From positions 496,001-560,000 of the forward strand of contig CAZNDO010000002.1 in assembly GCA_964571855.1 (NCBI GenBank): a DNA stretch of 64,000 nucleotides. Reading direction: 5' to 3'. Every line of letters starts with the position of its first letter. The first letter of the stretch is position 1. Shown here in pieces: positions 6,575-19,201 of this stretch. The position numbers and the translations under genes were made by a program. The notes beneath the pieces were generated by a model. It was not told the origin of the DNA. It ran no database searches and worked only from the letters and a program-made list of their open reading frames with translations. The DNA is from CAYYFX01 sp964571855 (GTDB lineage: Bacteria > ARS69).

Positions 6575-8395
6575 TCAGTTCTGGTAACCCAGCGAGCGCA
6601 GCTTCTCGCGGACGTCCGGCGACAGCTCGCCCGGATCCACGGATCGGGACGCCTCGTACAGCGGCGTGCTCCGCTCGTCCAGCCACGCCGCCAGATCCCG
6701 CGCCGCCCCGGCCAGGAGCGCGGAATCCGCCGGCGCCTCCCGCGTCTCCCCCGGATCCTCGTCCAGGCGGTACAGCGCGCGGCCGCCGTCCGCGTCGAAC
6801 AGCGCCTTCCATTCCCTCGTGCGCACCGAGAACTGGCGATCCATCTGCCCCACCGTGAAGGGAAGCTCCGGCACGTCCGGCCTCGTGAAGTCCCGCCCTT
6901 CCCACTCCGGAGGGGGCGGCATCCCCAGCGCGCCGGCCAGCGTGGGCAGGAAGTCCACCAGCTCGAACGTGCGCGGGTCCACCGCGCCCGCGGCCACGCG
7001 TCCCGGCGCGCGCATCGCGGCCAGCACCCGCAGCGTGGACTCGAACTGCGTGGAGCCGTGCGTGTAGTTCGGCGCGTGGTCCAGGAGGTTCTCGCCGTGG
7101 TCGGACGCCAGCATCAGCACGCCGTCGTCCAGGCCGTGCGCCTCCAGCGCGCGCACCAGCCGCCCCACCTTCGCGTCCGCCCAGCGGATCTCCGCCAGGT
7201 ACGCGGCCGTGGACGGGCGCCAGCCGAACTTGTTGCGGTGGTCCGGGGATCCTTCCTCGCCGTCGGGGCCGGCGCCGAAGCGCGCCGCGTAGGGCAGCGG
7301 CGGGACGTACGGCGCGTGCACGTCCATGAAGTGCATGAAGAGGAACGACGGCCGCTCGGATTCCTCCAGCCACGCCAGCGCCGCGGCGAAGCCGGGGTCG
7401 TGCCGCGAGTCCAGCCGGTAGCGCACGCGGTCCAGGATCTGCACGAGCGCCAGGCTGCGGAAGAGTCCCGCGGCGCTCGGCTCGCGCAGCCGCTCCGTGA
7501 CGCCGGACTCCACGTACACGTCGAAGCCCTGGGCGAAGCCGAAGCGCCGGCCCAGGAACGTGTTCGTGACGAACGCGCCGGTGCGGTAGCCCTCCGCGTG
7601 CAACCGCTCCGCCAGCGTTTCCACCGACCCGTCCAGCACGGCGAAGTTCCGCCACACGCCGCTGGACACGGGGTAGCGCGCGGTGAGCAGCGCCGCATGG
7701 CCCGCGGCGGATCCCGGCGAGGGCGTGACCGCGTCCGGCCAGAGCGTGCCCTGCCGGCACAGCCGGTCGATCCACGGGGACGTGGGACGGGGCTCGCCGC
7801 CGCCGGAGAGCCGGTCCGGGCGCAGCGTGTCGATCGAGACGAGCACCACCGGCGGCCGCGCCACGGCGCCGGCGGTCACCACCAGCCGCGGCGGCACCAC
7901 CACGCCCGCGCCCAGCAGCACCACCGCCACGAGCGCGGAGAGCGGATGCGGGATCACGCGGAAGCCGCGCCGCTCCAGCACGCGCCGCGTCCCGCGCGCC
8001 AGGAGCCACGCCACGCCGGCTGCCGCCGCCACGCACGCGGCGTCCACCGCGAGGCTCACGGGGCTCAGGAAGTTCGCGCGCGTGAGCAGCGTCCGGTTCG
8101 CCCAGAGGCCCAGCCCCACCGCGCACGCCGGCCCCGCGGTGAGCGCCAACACGGCCACGAGCGCGGAGGCGGAGTCCCGCCCGCGCCGCCCCAGGAAGAG
8201 CGAGACGAGCAATCCCCACGCCGCGCCCGCCAGCCCGTCCGCGCCCACCACGTACGGCACGCGCAGCGGCTCCGCCAGCGGGCGCAGTCCCGCCTCCAGC
8301 GCGCCGCCCGTCGCGCCGAGGATCGCGCCCGCGAGCACGCCGAGCGCCACGCGCGACGGGAAGTCCAGTGCGGCGAAGCGCTCGTCGTGCGACAC
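6575..8395 (-). CDS. Membrane-anchored sulfatase-like hydrolase (alkaline phosphatase superfamily)
   Basis: A 606-residue protein with an N-terminal membrane part of about four to five segments (roughly residues 15-190) and then a sulfatase-type domain. The domain starts VVLVSIDTLRPDRL, providing the first metal ligands, and later has SDHGENLLDHA, another metal-binding block. The nucleophile region reads SPGSAAGHAALLTARYP. Where formylglycine sulfatases have C-x-P-S-R, this has Ser-Ala-Ala-Gly-His, so it lacks the Cys and the modification motif. It may be a phosphoester or phosphoglycerol-type hydrolase or transferase rather than a true sulfatase. The C-terminus REKLRSLGYQN is typical of the family. 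It separates imuB from dnaE2 on the opposite strand. Confidence 0.8.
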   Translation of the reverse strand: MSHDERFAALDFPSRVALGVLAGAILGATGGALEAGLRPLAEPLRVPYVVGADGLAGAAWGLLVSLFLGRRGRDSASALVAVLALTAGPACAVGLGLWANRTLLTRANFLSPVSLAVDAACVAAAAGVAWLLARGTRRVLERRGFRVIPHPLSALVAVVLLGAGVVVPPRLVVTAGAVARPPVVLVSIDTLRPDRLSGGGEPRPTSPWIDRLCRQGTLWPDAVTPSPGSAAGHAALLTARYPVSSGVWRNFAVLDGSVETLAERLHAEGYRTGAFVTNTFLGRRFGFAQGFDVYVESGVTERLREPSAAGLFRSLALVQILDRVRYRLDSRHDPGFAAALAWLEESERPSFLFMHFMDVHAPYVPPLPYAARFGAGPDGEEGSPDHRNKFGWRPSTAAYLAEIRWADAKVGRLVRALEAHGLDDGVLMLASDHGENLLDHAPNYTHGSTQFESTLRVLAAMRAPGRVAAGAVDPRTFELVDFLPTLAGALGMPPPPEWEGRDFTRPDVPELPFTVGQMDRQFSVRTREWKALFDADGGRALYRLDEDPGETREAPADSALLAGAARDLAAWLDERSTPLYEASRSVDPGELSPDVREKLRSLGYQN

Positions 8396-8502
8396 CCCAC
8401 GTCCTCCCCGGGCGAAGGCCCCCGCGCCGGCCCGGACTCCCGGAGCATCGCGGCGAACGGCGCGGGGAGTATTACACCGCCCTCCGGCCCCCGGACACCG
8501 CG

Positions 8503-11577
<3,075 letters not shown>

Positions 11578-11611
11578 AGTCCGCGCTCCCGTCCCCTGAC
11601 CGGAGTGGCCC

Positions 11612-13750
11612 ATGTCCCGCCCCGCCCTCGTCGCGCCGTCCGTGCTCGCCGCCGCGTTGCTCGCCGGCGCCCCGGCGTTCGCCGACCCCGTACCCGCGCC
11701 GGAGCTGCCGGACGCGCCGCTCGTCGCGGACTCCACCGCCGCCGTCGGCGCGGACGCCGCTCCGCCCGCGTACGTGATGGACCCGGTGCGCGTGCGGGGC
11801 CGCGTGGACGATCTCCTCGGCTCCGCCGCGTCCGCCTCCGAGGGGCGCACCGGCCGCGAGGACCTCGCGCCCCGGCCGCTCGTGCGCGAGGGCGAGATCC
11901 TGGAGACCGTTCCGGGGCTGATCCTCACGCAGCACTCCGGCGACGGGAAGTCGAACCAGATGTTCCTGCGCGGCTTCAACCTGGATCACGGCACGGACTT
12001 CTCCACCTCCGTGGAGGGCATGCCGCTGAACCTCCCCACGCACGGCCACGGCCAGGGCTACACCGACCTGAACTTCCTGATCCCCGAGCTCGTGGACCAC
12101 GTGGACTTCAAGAAGGGCGTGTACTACGCGGACCTCGGCGACTTCGGCTCGGCCGGCGGCGCCGACATCCGCTTCGCCCGCATGCTGGACCGGCCCTTCC
12201 TCAAGGGCGAGATCGGCCAGCACGGGTACGTGCGCACCGTGGCCGCGGGCTCGAAGGCGGTCGGCGGCGGCGCGCTGCTCCTCGGCGCGGAGCTGAAGGG
12301 CTACGACGGCCCGTGGAGCCGCCCGCAGGACCTCGACAAGGCCAGCGGCCTCGCGCGCTACTCCTGGCGCACCCGCGGGGGCGACGACATCTCGGTGCTC
12401 GCGCTCGGATACCGGAACGACTGGAACGCGTCGGACCAGATCCCGCTCCGCGCCGTGACGGACGGCGGCATCGGCGAGTTCGGCCAGGTGGACACCACGC
12501 TCGGCGGCGAGACCACGCGCGGCAGCGTGGCCGTGCAATGGCGGCGCGCGGACGACGAGCGCGAGACCCGCGCCGAGCTGTGGGCCGCGGACTACTCCAT
12601 GAACCTCTTCTCGGACTTCACGTACTTCCTGGAGGACTCCGCGCAGGGCGACCAGTTCGAGCAGCTCGACGACCGCACGATGCTCGGCGGAACCCTCCGT
12701 GCCGCGCGTCCCTTCGCGGCGCTGGGCACGCCGCACCGCGTGACCGCGGGCGTCCAGACCCGCGCGGACTTCATCCACGAGGTGGGACTCTTCCGCACCG
12801 AGGCGCGGCAGCGCGTGGGGACCATCCGGCAGGATCGCGTGCTGCAGGCCAGCGGCGCGCTGCACGCCGAGGTGGCCAGCCGCTGGACGACGCGGCTGCG
12901 CACCACGGCCGGCCTGCGGGGGGACGTCTACCGCTTCGACGTCACGAGCCGCACGATCCCCGGGAACTCGGGCGCGGAGACGGACGCCATCGTCAGCCCG
13001 AAGCTCGGCGCCGCGTTCGCCGTGACCTCCGCGCTGGAGCTGTACGCGAACGCCGGGCTCGGCTTCCACTCGAACGATGCGCGCGGCGCCACCATCGCCA
13101 TCGATCCCGCCACCGGCGAACCGGCCACCCCGGTGGATCCGCTGGTGCGCTCCCGCGGGGCGGAGCTGGGACTGCGCTTCCAGCCGCTGCCCGGCTGGCG
13201 CTCCACGGTCTCGGCGTGGGCCCTGGAGCTGGACTCCGAGCTGGTGTTCGTGGGGGACGGCGGCACGACCGAGCCGGTGGGCGGCAGCCGCCGGCGCGGC
13301 GTGGAACTCGCGAACTTCTGGGAGATCTCCCGCCGCTTCGCCGCGGACGTGGACGTGGCGCTCAGCCGCGGACGCTTCGAGGACACCGCGCCCGGCGAGG
13401 ACCACATCCCGGGCGCGCTCGAGTCCGTGGTGGCGGCCGGGCTGCGCTGGGAGGATCCGAGCGGATTCCACGCGGCCGCGCGCCTGCGCCACTTCGGCGC
13501 GTACCCGCTGATCGAGGACGACTCCGTGCGCGCCGACCCCACCACGCTCGTGAACGCGGGCGCCGGGTTCCGGTTCTCCGGGATCGGGATCGACGTGGCC
13601 GTCCTCAACGTGCTGGACGAGGCCGCGCGCGACATCCAGTACTTCTACGCGTCACGGCTTCCCGGCGAGCCCGCGGACGGCGTGGAGGACGTGCACTACC
13701 ACCCGGTGGAACCGCGGCAGGTCCGCGTGGGACTCAGCGCCGCGTTCTGA
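11612..13750 (+). CDS. TonB-dependent outer-membrane receptor
   Basis: A 712-residue receptor. It has a signal peptide (VLAAALLAGAPAFA) and then a plug domain near residues 60-190, marked by EILETVPGLILTQHSG, QMFLRGFNLDHGTDF and DLGDFGSAGGADI. The rest is a beta-barrel with alternating aromatic strands, ending in Phe (VGLSAAF) as outer-membrane proteins do. It imports an unknown ligand using TonB energy. His-rich stretches (LPTHGHGQGY; VHYHPVEP) hint at metal or metal-chelate binding, which is speculation. No TonB-ExbBD or periplasmic binding protein is adjacent. The weak motif TAGAGT at 11573-11578 might be its -10 box. Confidence 0.9.
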   Translation: MSRPALVAPSVLAAALLAGAPAFADPVPAPELPDAPLVADSTAAVGADAAPPAYVMDPVRVRGRVDDLLGSAASASEGRTGREDLAPRPLVREGEILETVPGLILTQHSGDGKSNQMFLRGFNLDHGTDFSTSVEGMPLNLPTHGHGQGYTDLNFLIPELVDHVDFKKGVYYADLGDFGSAGGADIRFARMLDRPFLKGEIGQHGYVRTVAAGSKAVGGGALLLGAELKGYDGPWSRPQDLDKASGLARYSWRTRGGDDISVLALGYRNDWNASDQIPLRAVTDGGIGEFGQVDTTLGGETTRGSVAVQWRRADDERETRAELWAADYSMNLFSDFTYFLEDSAQGDQFEQLDDRTMLGGTLRAARPFAALGTPHRVTAGVQTRADFIHEVGLFRTEARQRVGTIRQDRVLQASGALHAEVASRWTTRLRTTAGLRGDVYRFDVTSRTIPGNSGAETDAIVSPKLGAAFAVTSALELYANAGLGFHSNDARGATIAIDPATGEPATPVDPLVRSRGAELGLRFQPLPGWRSTVSAWALELDSELVFVGDGGTTEPVGGSRRRGVELANFWEISRRFAADVDVALSRGRFEDTAPGEDHIPGALESVVAAGLRWEDPSGFHAAARLRHFGAYPLIEDDSVRADPTTLVNAGAGFRFSGIGIDVAVLNVLDEAARDIQYFYASRLPGEPADGVEDVHYHPVEPRQVRVGLSAAF

Positions 13751-13759
13751 CCGCGACCC

Positions 13760-14197
13760 CTACAACTTCCCTTCCGCGGGGTTCGGCGGGCCGGGCCAGC
13801 CCAGGTTGAACTGGATGATCTGGTCGATCTGGCCGTGGTGCGCGTCCTTCCACGAGATGTCGATCGCCTCGTGCAGGTACTCGTGCAGGATCACCTTGCG
13901 CAGGTCCAGCTCCTCGAACCGCCGCTGCAGGAAGAACGGGCCGATCGTCAGCTTGCCATGCAGCGCGGAGGCGCCGCGCTCGTTCGGGTCGTAGCGGATC
14001 ACGCAGCGCATCCAGATGGCGCGCCAGTCCTCCTTGAGGACGTCGCGGTCGGCATCCAGCCCCATGGGCGGGCGGGTCCAGTTCCCGTCCTTCGGCGGCG
14101 GCATGCCGGTCATCACCTGCAGCGCCTTCTTCACCTTGGCCAGCAACGCGGCGCCTTCCGCACCGCCCGGGAACGTCTTCTCGTCGAGCCGTGCCAA
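13760..14197 (-). CDS. Small HExxH protein, putative metallopeptidase-like
   Basis: A 145-residue cytoplasmic protein without signal peptide or membrane segment. The centre has VILHEYLHEAIDISWKDAHH, a HExxH zinc-protease motif with a further pair of His about 10 residues later that could complete the site. The protein is short for a peptidase and no family is recognised. A second small HExxH protein lies at 45533-46111; the two are not obviously similar outside the motif. It lies convergent to the receptor gene with only 9 bases between. Confidence 0.55.
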   Translation of the reverse strand: MARLDEKTFPGGAEGAALLAKVKKALQVMTGMPPPKDGNWTRPPMGLDADRDVLKEDWRAIWMRCVIRYDPNERGASALHGKLTIGPFFLQRRFEELDLRKVILHEYLHEAIDISWKDAHHGQIDQIIQFNLGWPGPPNPAEGKL

Positions 14198-14369
14198 GCG
14201 GTCCTCCTCGCGTTTTCGCCGTCCACGGTGAGCATCCGGTCGGTCGCGTGGCGGCGCAGTCTAGCAGCCGGCCCCGCGGCTTGACACGAACCCCCGCCGG
14301 ACGCACCCTCGTTCGCTTCCCGGGGGATCCCGGGACCGCCCGCCTACGCCCCCGCTTTCGAGGACTCCC

Positions 14370-14990
14370 ATGAGAGCGACCGCGCTCGCCCCCTGGCTCG
14401 TCCCGGCCCTGCTCCTGGCCGGTTGCGGCACCCGCGAAGAGACCCCGCCCCAGCCCGGCCAGGACCCCGCGGCCGGGCAGACCACGACGCCGCCGGCCGG
14501 CCAGACCACGGCGCCGCCGGCCGTCCAGCCCGCGCCGGGCGCCCGCGTCCTCCCGCCGCCGGGCAGCGGCGGTCCGGTGAAGCCGGGGGCCACCGTGCAC
14601 TTCCACTACAAGATGAGCGCAGACGGCGAAGTGCAGATGGACACGCATGATCGGGAGCCGTCCACCTACGTCCACGGCGGCGGCCAGATGTTCGGCGCCC
14701 TGGAGACCGCGATGGAAGGCATGAAGCCCGGGGACAAGAAGACGGTCACGCTGAAGCCGGAGGACGCCTTCGGCCCGCGGGACGAGGCCGCCACGCAGGT
14801 CGTGCCGAAGTCCAGCTTCCCGCAGCCGGACTCCATCCAGGTCGGCCAGGTGCTCGGCGGCATGAACCAGGGGCGTCGCGTGTCCGCGGTCGTGAAGGAG
14901 ATCCGTGCGGACGAGGTCGTGCTGGATCTGAACCATCCCCTCGCGGGCAAGACCGTGACCTTCGAGGTGGAGGTGGTCTCCACGGAATGA
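14370..14990 (+). CDS. Lipoprotein FKBP/SlyD-type peptidyl-prolyl isomerase
   Basis: A 206-residue protein with a lipobox (ALLLAGC, Cys at about residue 19), so it should be a lipid-anchored envelope protein. A Pro/Thr/Gln linker with repeated GQTT[TA]PP follows. The catalytic domain begins near residue 72 (GATVHFHYKMS) and continues through HGGGQMFGALETAMEGM and PEDAFGPRD. The signature LDLNHPLAGKTVTFEVEV is that of the SlyD class, which has an inserted chaperone flap. It should help fold exported proteins. No His-rich metal-binding tail is present, unlike E. coli SlyD. Confidence 0.88.
   Translation: MRATALAPWLVPALLLAGCGTREETPPQPGQDPAAGQTTTPPAGQTTAPPAVQPAPGARVLPPPGSGGPVKPGATVHFHYKMSADGEVQMDTHDREPSTYVHGGGQMFGALETAMEGMKPGDKKTVTLKPEDAFGPRDEAATQVVPKSSFPQPDSIQVGQVLGGMNQGRRVSAVVKEIRADEVVLDLNHPLAGKTVTFEVEVVSTE
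14473..14520 (+). repeat. Two 24-base tandem repeats in the lipoprotein linker
   Basis: Two adjacent 24-base units (14473-14496 and 14497-14520) differ at only two positions and encode the GQTT[TA]PP linker of the FKBP lipoprotein. Such units can vary in number by slippage. Confidence 0.7.
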
Positions 14991-15000
14991 CCGCCGGCGC

Positions 15001-15900
15001 ATGATCGCCCCCGCGCACGCCGGCGAGGCCGCCGCCCTGGGCACGGCCGTCTGCTTCACGTTCACCGCCCTCGCCTTCGAGGCGGCGGGGCGGCGCGTGG
15101 GGTCGCTGTCCGTGAACCTCATCCGGCTCGTGCTCGGGCTCGCGCTGCTCACGACCCTCCTGGGCGTGCGTCGCGGCACGCCGCTCCCGCTGGACGCGCC
15201 GTCCGGACCCGCGGCCTGGCTCTTCCTGTCCGGGCTCGTGGGCTTCACGTTCGGGGACCTGTGCCTGTTCCGCGCCTTCGTGGAGATCGGCGCTCGGCTC
15301 TCGCTCCTCCTCATGGCGCTGGTCCCCCCCATGACCGCGCTCCTGGCGTGGCTCGTGATGGGCGAAGGCCTCGGCGCATGGGACCTCGCCGGCATGGCGC
15401 TGACGCTCGCGGGCATCGCCTGGGTCATCCTGGAGCGCCGGCCGAGCGGCCGGCCCGAACTCCCGTCCGCGTCCCTGCGCGGGATCCTCCTCGGGATGGG
15501 CGGCGCCCTCGGCCAGGCGCTCGGCCTCATCCTGAGCAAGGCGGGCCTGTCGGCCGTGGATCCGTTGCCGGCGAACCAGATCCGCATGGCCGCCGGGCTC
15601 CTCGGCTTCCTCGCCGTCTTCGCGGTCACGCGGCGCTTCGGCCGCCTGCTCGCGGCCGCCCGGCATCCCCAGGCCATGGGCTTCACGCTGCTGGGCGCCT
15701 TCTTCGGGCCGTTCCTCGGCGTCACGCTCTCGCTGTTCGCGATGCGCGACGCGCGCGCCGGCGTGGCGGCCACGCTGATGGCGCTGACCCCGGTGCTCAT
15801 CCTGCCGGTCGCCGTGTTCGTGCGGCGCGAGCCGGTGAGCGTCCGGGCCGCGGGAGGCGCGGTGCTCGCGGTGGCGGGCTCCGCGCTGCTGTTCCGCTGA
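15001..15900 (+). CDS. EamA/DMT-family transporter
   Basis: A 299-residue inner-membrane protein with ten hydrophobic segments arranged as two five-helix repeats, the standard EamA layout. The family-like end of each repeat is seen (GMALTLAGIAWVIL; AVLAVAGSALLF). EamA proteins export or import metabolites such as amino acids or nucleotide sugars; the substrate cannot be read from sequence. It begins 10 bases after the isomerase stop on the same strand, so the two may be co-transcribed. A terminator hairpin follows at once. Confidence 0.85.
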   Translation: MIAPAHAGEAAALGTAVCFTFTALAFEAAGRRVGSLSVNLIRLVLGLALLTTLLGVRRGTPLPLDAPSGPAAWLFLSGLVGFTFGDLCLFRAFVEIGARLSLLLMALVPPMTALLAWLVMGEGLGAWDLAGMALTLAGIAWVILERRPSGRPELPSASLRGILLGMGGALGQALGLILSKAGLSAVDPLPANQIRMAAGLLGFLAVFAVTRRFGRLLAAARHPQAMGFTLLGAFFGPFLGVTLSLFAMRDARAGVAATLMALTPVLILPVAVFVRREPVSVRAAGGAVLAVAGSALLFR

Positions 15901-15913
15901 TCCCCCCCGAATC

Positions 15914-15931
15914 CCCCCGTTCCGGGGGTTT
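15914..15931 (+). terminator. Rho-independent terminator after the EamA gene
   Basis: CCCCCG (15914-15919), loop TTC and CGGGGG (15923-15928) followed by TTT form a compact GC stem with a short T-run 13 bases after the stop codon. It also separates the transporter from the sensor kinase gene. Confidence 0.6.
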
Positions 15932-15982
15932 CGCCGCCGCCCCGCCTCCGGCACGATGGCTGCCAACCCCAGGGGAGGTCCC

Positions 15983-18900
15983 GTGCGCCGCCGGATGATC
16001 GAGATCACGCTGGCCGTCCTGGTCGTCGGCGCCGCGCCTGCGCCGCCCGCGGGAGCCGCGTCGCCCACGGGAGCCGCGCTGCCCACGGGATCCGCGCCGC
16101 CGGCCCGGTCCGCGCCCGCTCCCCCGCGCCCGTTCGAGCGCACGACGCTGGCCGACGGCGTGTCGCACCTGACGGTCTTCGCCATGCACCCGGACCGCGA
16201 CGGGTTCCTCTGGTTCGGCACCATGTACGGTCTCGTGCGGTACGACGGCGCGTCGTTCCGCACGTTCCGGCACGATCCCTTCGACTCCACCTCGCTACCG
16301 CACGACGACGTCGTGACCATCGCCGAAGACGCGGACGGCAACCTGTGGATCGGCACCTGGGGCGGCGGGGCCGCGTTCTACGACCGCGACGCCGGCCGCT
16401 TCGTCCGCTTCCTCGCCGGCGGGGCCGACTCCACGTCGATCTCCGACGGCGTCGTGTGGGCGGTCGTCCCGGCCGGCGACGGCACTGCCTGGCTCGGCAC
16501 GGGCCGCGGCCTGGACCTCGTGCGCGAGGACGGCGTCGTGCTGCGGCGCTGGCACGAGTCGGATCGCGGCACGGGCTTCCGCGCCCTGCCCGTGCGCGCC
16601 CTGTGCACGGACCACGAGGGCGTGCTGTGGGTCGGGACCTTCGGCGGCGGGCTCGCGCGGCTGGACGAGACCAAGGACGGCTTCCTCGTGGACGTCCCGG
16701 ACTCCGGGTCCACGGCCTGGCATCCGGGACGGCAGGTCACCGCGATCCTGGAGGACTCCGCGCACCGGCTCTGGGTGGGCACCTACGACCGCGGGCTCGG
16801 CGTGCGCGCGCCCGGCGAGGAGGAGTTCCAGGAGGTCGCCGCAGGTGCGGGCTGGTCGGCGTCGCTCGCGTCGCCGGTGATCCAGGGGCTCGCCGAGGAC
16901 CCCGACGGCGCGGTGTGGGTCGCCTCGCAGGGCGGGCTCGATCGCCTCGATCCCGTGTCCCGCGAGGTGCTGGGGTTCCCGCCCGATATCGCCGATCCCG
17001 CGGCACTTCCCGCCGGCAACGTGACCTGCGTGGCGGTGGACGCTTCCGGCGGCCTGTGGGCGTCCGCGTACCAGACCGGCGTCGTGCGCATGCCGGCGCG
17101 CCCCGCGCCCTTCCGCACGCGCCTCGCGGATGCGCAGCGGCCGGCGGAGCGCAACACGGTGGCATTCGCGGAGACGCGCGACGGCACCCTGTGGGTCGCC
17201 ACGTCCGCCGCGCTGGTGGCCGAACCGGCCGACGGCTCGACGCCGCGCGCCTTCCCGCCCCGCCGGGGCGTCCCCGGCGCGCTGCCCACGCGCCCGCGCA
17301 CCCTGGCGGAGGACGCGAACGGGACGTTGTGGATCGGCACGTTCGCGGGCCTGCGCCGCTTCGACGCCGCCCGCGCGCGCTTCCTCCCCGCCTTCGCGCA
17401 TCCGTCCGTCGCCGACGACATCCCCGTCGGCGTGCTGCTCCCCGCCCGCGACGGCGCGCTCTGGGTCGGCGCGGAAGGCTTCCTGCTGCGCCTCGCGCCC
17501 GACGGCGACGTCCGCCGCTTCGATCCTGATCCGGCCGATCCGGGCGCGCTGCCCGACGGAACGGTGCTCTCGCTCGCGGAGGATCGCCGCGGGCGTCTCT
17601 GGGTGGGCACGTACCGGGGCCTCGCCCGCCTCGATCCGGGCGACTCCGCGTTCACGCGCATCGTGCACGATCCGCGGGATCCGACCTCGCTCGCGAGCAA
17701 CTACGTGTACGCGCTGCTGGAGACACCCGACGGCACGCTCTGGCTCGGCACGGCCGGCGGGTTGGACCGCTTCGACGAGGCGGCCGGCGTGTTCACGCAC
17801 TTCCGGGAGCGCGAGGGACTTCCGAACGTGGTGGTGGGTTCCCTCGAGGCGGACGCCGCGGGGCGGCTGTGGCTCGGCACGCAGCGCGGTCTCGCCCGCT
17901 TCGACCCGGCCACCGGACGGGCCGTGGCCTTCGGACCCTCCGACGGGCTGCAGGGGCAGCTGTTCCACCCGCGCGCCTCGGGGCGCCGCCGGGACGGGAC
18001 CCTCCTGTTCGGCGGCCCCGGCGGCTACAACGCCGTGCGCCCGGACGCGCTCCCGGCGCCGCCGGACGCGCCGCCGGTCGTGCTCGCGGGCCTTCGCGTG
18101 CCCGGGCGCGGGCTGTCCGCGGCGTTCGACGCGTCGCGCCTCGACGCGCTGCGGCTCGCCCCGCACGAGTCCTTCTTCACGTTCGAGCTGGCCGCGCCGG
18201 ACTTCGATCGCGGCGTTCGCGTGCCGCTCGAGTACCGGCTCGCCGGGCTCGAAGCGGACTGGGTGCGCGCCGGTCCCGAGCGCGTGGCCGCGTACACCAG
18301 CGTCCCCCCGGGCCGCTACACGTTCGAGGCGCGGGCCGCGGGCGTCGACGGGCCGCCCGGGCCGTCGCTCTCGCTTCCGGTGACGGTGCTGCCGCCGTTC
18401 TGGCGCACGCCCGCGTTCCTCGCCGCCGCCCTCACGCTGCTTCTCGCGGCGGCGTGGGGCGCGCACCGCACCGCCCTCGCCGTGCGCGTGCGGCATGCGG
18501 AGGCCCTCGCGCGGGCGCGGCAGGAGGAGCGCGACGCCGTGCGCCGCGCCGCCGCCGCCGACTTCCACGACGAGCTCGGGCACCGCATGGCGCGGATCGG
18601 TCTGTTCGCGGAGCTGCTCGCCCGCGGCGGCGCGCCGGAAGCGGAGGTCCCGTCCCTCCTGGAGCGGATCGCGCGCGAAGCGCGCCGGCTCGCGGACGAG
18701 GCGCGCGACTTCTTCTGGGCCTCCGGCACCGAGCGCGGCACCGCCGCCGCGGTGGTGGAACGGCTCGAGCGGTTCGGCGGCGAGCTGTTCGAACGGAGCG
18801 GCATCGACTTCCGCGTGGAGGGCGCGGACGACGGCCTGGCCGCGGTGGACCTGCCCGCCGAGGCGCGCCGCAACCTGCTGTCGCTGTTCAAGGAGGCGAT

Positions 18901-19201
18901 GACGAACGCCCTGCGCCACGCCGGTTGCCGCGAGGTCGTGCTGCGCGCATCCCTGGACGGGGAACGGCTCACGCTCCGCCTGGAGGACGACGGCCGCGGG
19001 TTCCCGGCCGCCACGGCGCACGCGGGGCATGGCCTGCGGAACATGGAATTGAGGGCGCGGCGGGCCGATGGTACGCTGTCCATCGCCTCCGCGCCCGGCG
19101 CGGGAACCCGCATCGCACTCACGCGGCGGGTGGCCCGTCCGGATTCCGGGAACGCCGTTGAGCCTGCCCCCGCCCATCCGCGTGGCGATCGTCGAGGATG
19201 A
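15983..19201 (+). CDS. Two-component sensor with beta-propeller input and LytS/NarX-type kinase
   Basis: A 1072-residue membrane sensor. The GTG at 15983 is preferred because AGGGGAGG lies 4 bases upstream (15971-15978) and the product then starts with a proper signal sequence. The periplasmic part holds many reg_prop repeats of the form [LV]W[IVFL]GT..GL.R[FY]D (residues about 60-680), then a Y_Y_Y domain (FELAAPDFDRGVRVPLEYRL). A single membrane helix (FLAAALTLLLAAAWGA) leads to the dimerisation block DFHDELGHRMARIG with the phospho-acceptor His, and a HATPase with NALRHAG and DDGRGF. Such sensors often respond to polysaccharides. The partner regulator gene overlaps its end. Confidence 0.9.
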   Translation: MRRRMIEITLAVLVVGAAPAPPAGAASPTGAALPTGSAPPARSAPAPPRPFERTTLADGVSHLTVFAMHPDRDGFLWFGTMYGLVRYDGASFRTFRHDPFDSTSLPHDDVVTIAEDADGNLWIGTWGGGAAFYDRDAGRFVRFLAGGADSTSISDGVVWAVVPAGDGTAWLGTGRGLDLVREDGVVLRRWHESDRGTGFRALPVRALCTDHEGVLWVGTFGGGLARLDETKDGFLVDVPDSGSTAWHPGRQVTAILEDSAHRLWVGTYDRGLGVRAPGEEEFQEVAAGAGWSASLASPVIQGLAEDPDGAVWVASQGGLDRLDPVSREVLGFPPDIADPAALPAGNVTCVAVDASGGLWASAYQTGVVRMPARPAPFRTRLADAQRPAERNTVAFAETRDGTLWVATSAALVAEPADGSTPRAFPPRRGVPGALPTRPRTLAEDANGTLWIGTFAGLRRFDAARARFLPAFAHPSVADDIPVGVLLPARDGALWVGAEGFLLRLAPDGDVRRFDPDPADPGALPDGTVLSLAEDRRGRLWVGTYRGLARLDPGDSAFTRIVHDPRDPTSLASNYVYALLETPDGTLWLGTAGGLDRFDEAAGVFTHFREREGLPNVVVGSLEADAAGRLWLGTQRGLARFDPATGRAVAFGPSDGLQGQLFHPRASGRRRDGTLLFGGPGGYNAVRPDALPAPPDAPPVVLAGLRVPGRGLSAAFDASRLDALRLAPHESFFTFELAAPDFDRGVRVPLEYRLAGLEADWVRAGPERVAAYTSVPPGRYTFEARAAGVDGPPGPSLSLPVTVLPPFWRTPAFLAAALTLLLAAAWGAHRTALAVRVRHAEALARARQEERDAVRRAAAADFHDELGHRMARIGLFAELLARGGAPEAEVPSLLERIAREARRLADEARDFFWASGTERGTAAAVVERLERFGGELFERSGIDFRVEGADDGLAAVDLPAEARRNLLSLFKEAMTNALRHAGCREVVLRASLDGERLTLRLEDDGRGFPAATAHAGHGLRNMELRARRADGTLSIASAPGAGTRIALTRRVARPDSGNAVEPAPAHPRGDRRG
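16045..16098 (+). repeat. Three 18-base tandem repeats near the kinase N-terminus
   Basis: Units at 16045-16062, 16063-16080 and 16081-16098 are near identical and encode PxGxAx six-residue repeats (PAGAAS, PTGAAL, PTGSAP) just after the signal sequence. They form a low-complexity linker. Confidence 0.65.

Noticed and set aside
14281..14286. TTGACA as the promoter of the FKBP lipoprotein
   Set aside because: The hexamer is perfect, but no acceptable -10 box lies 15-19 bases downstream.
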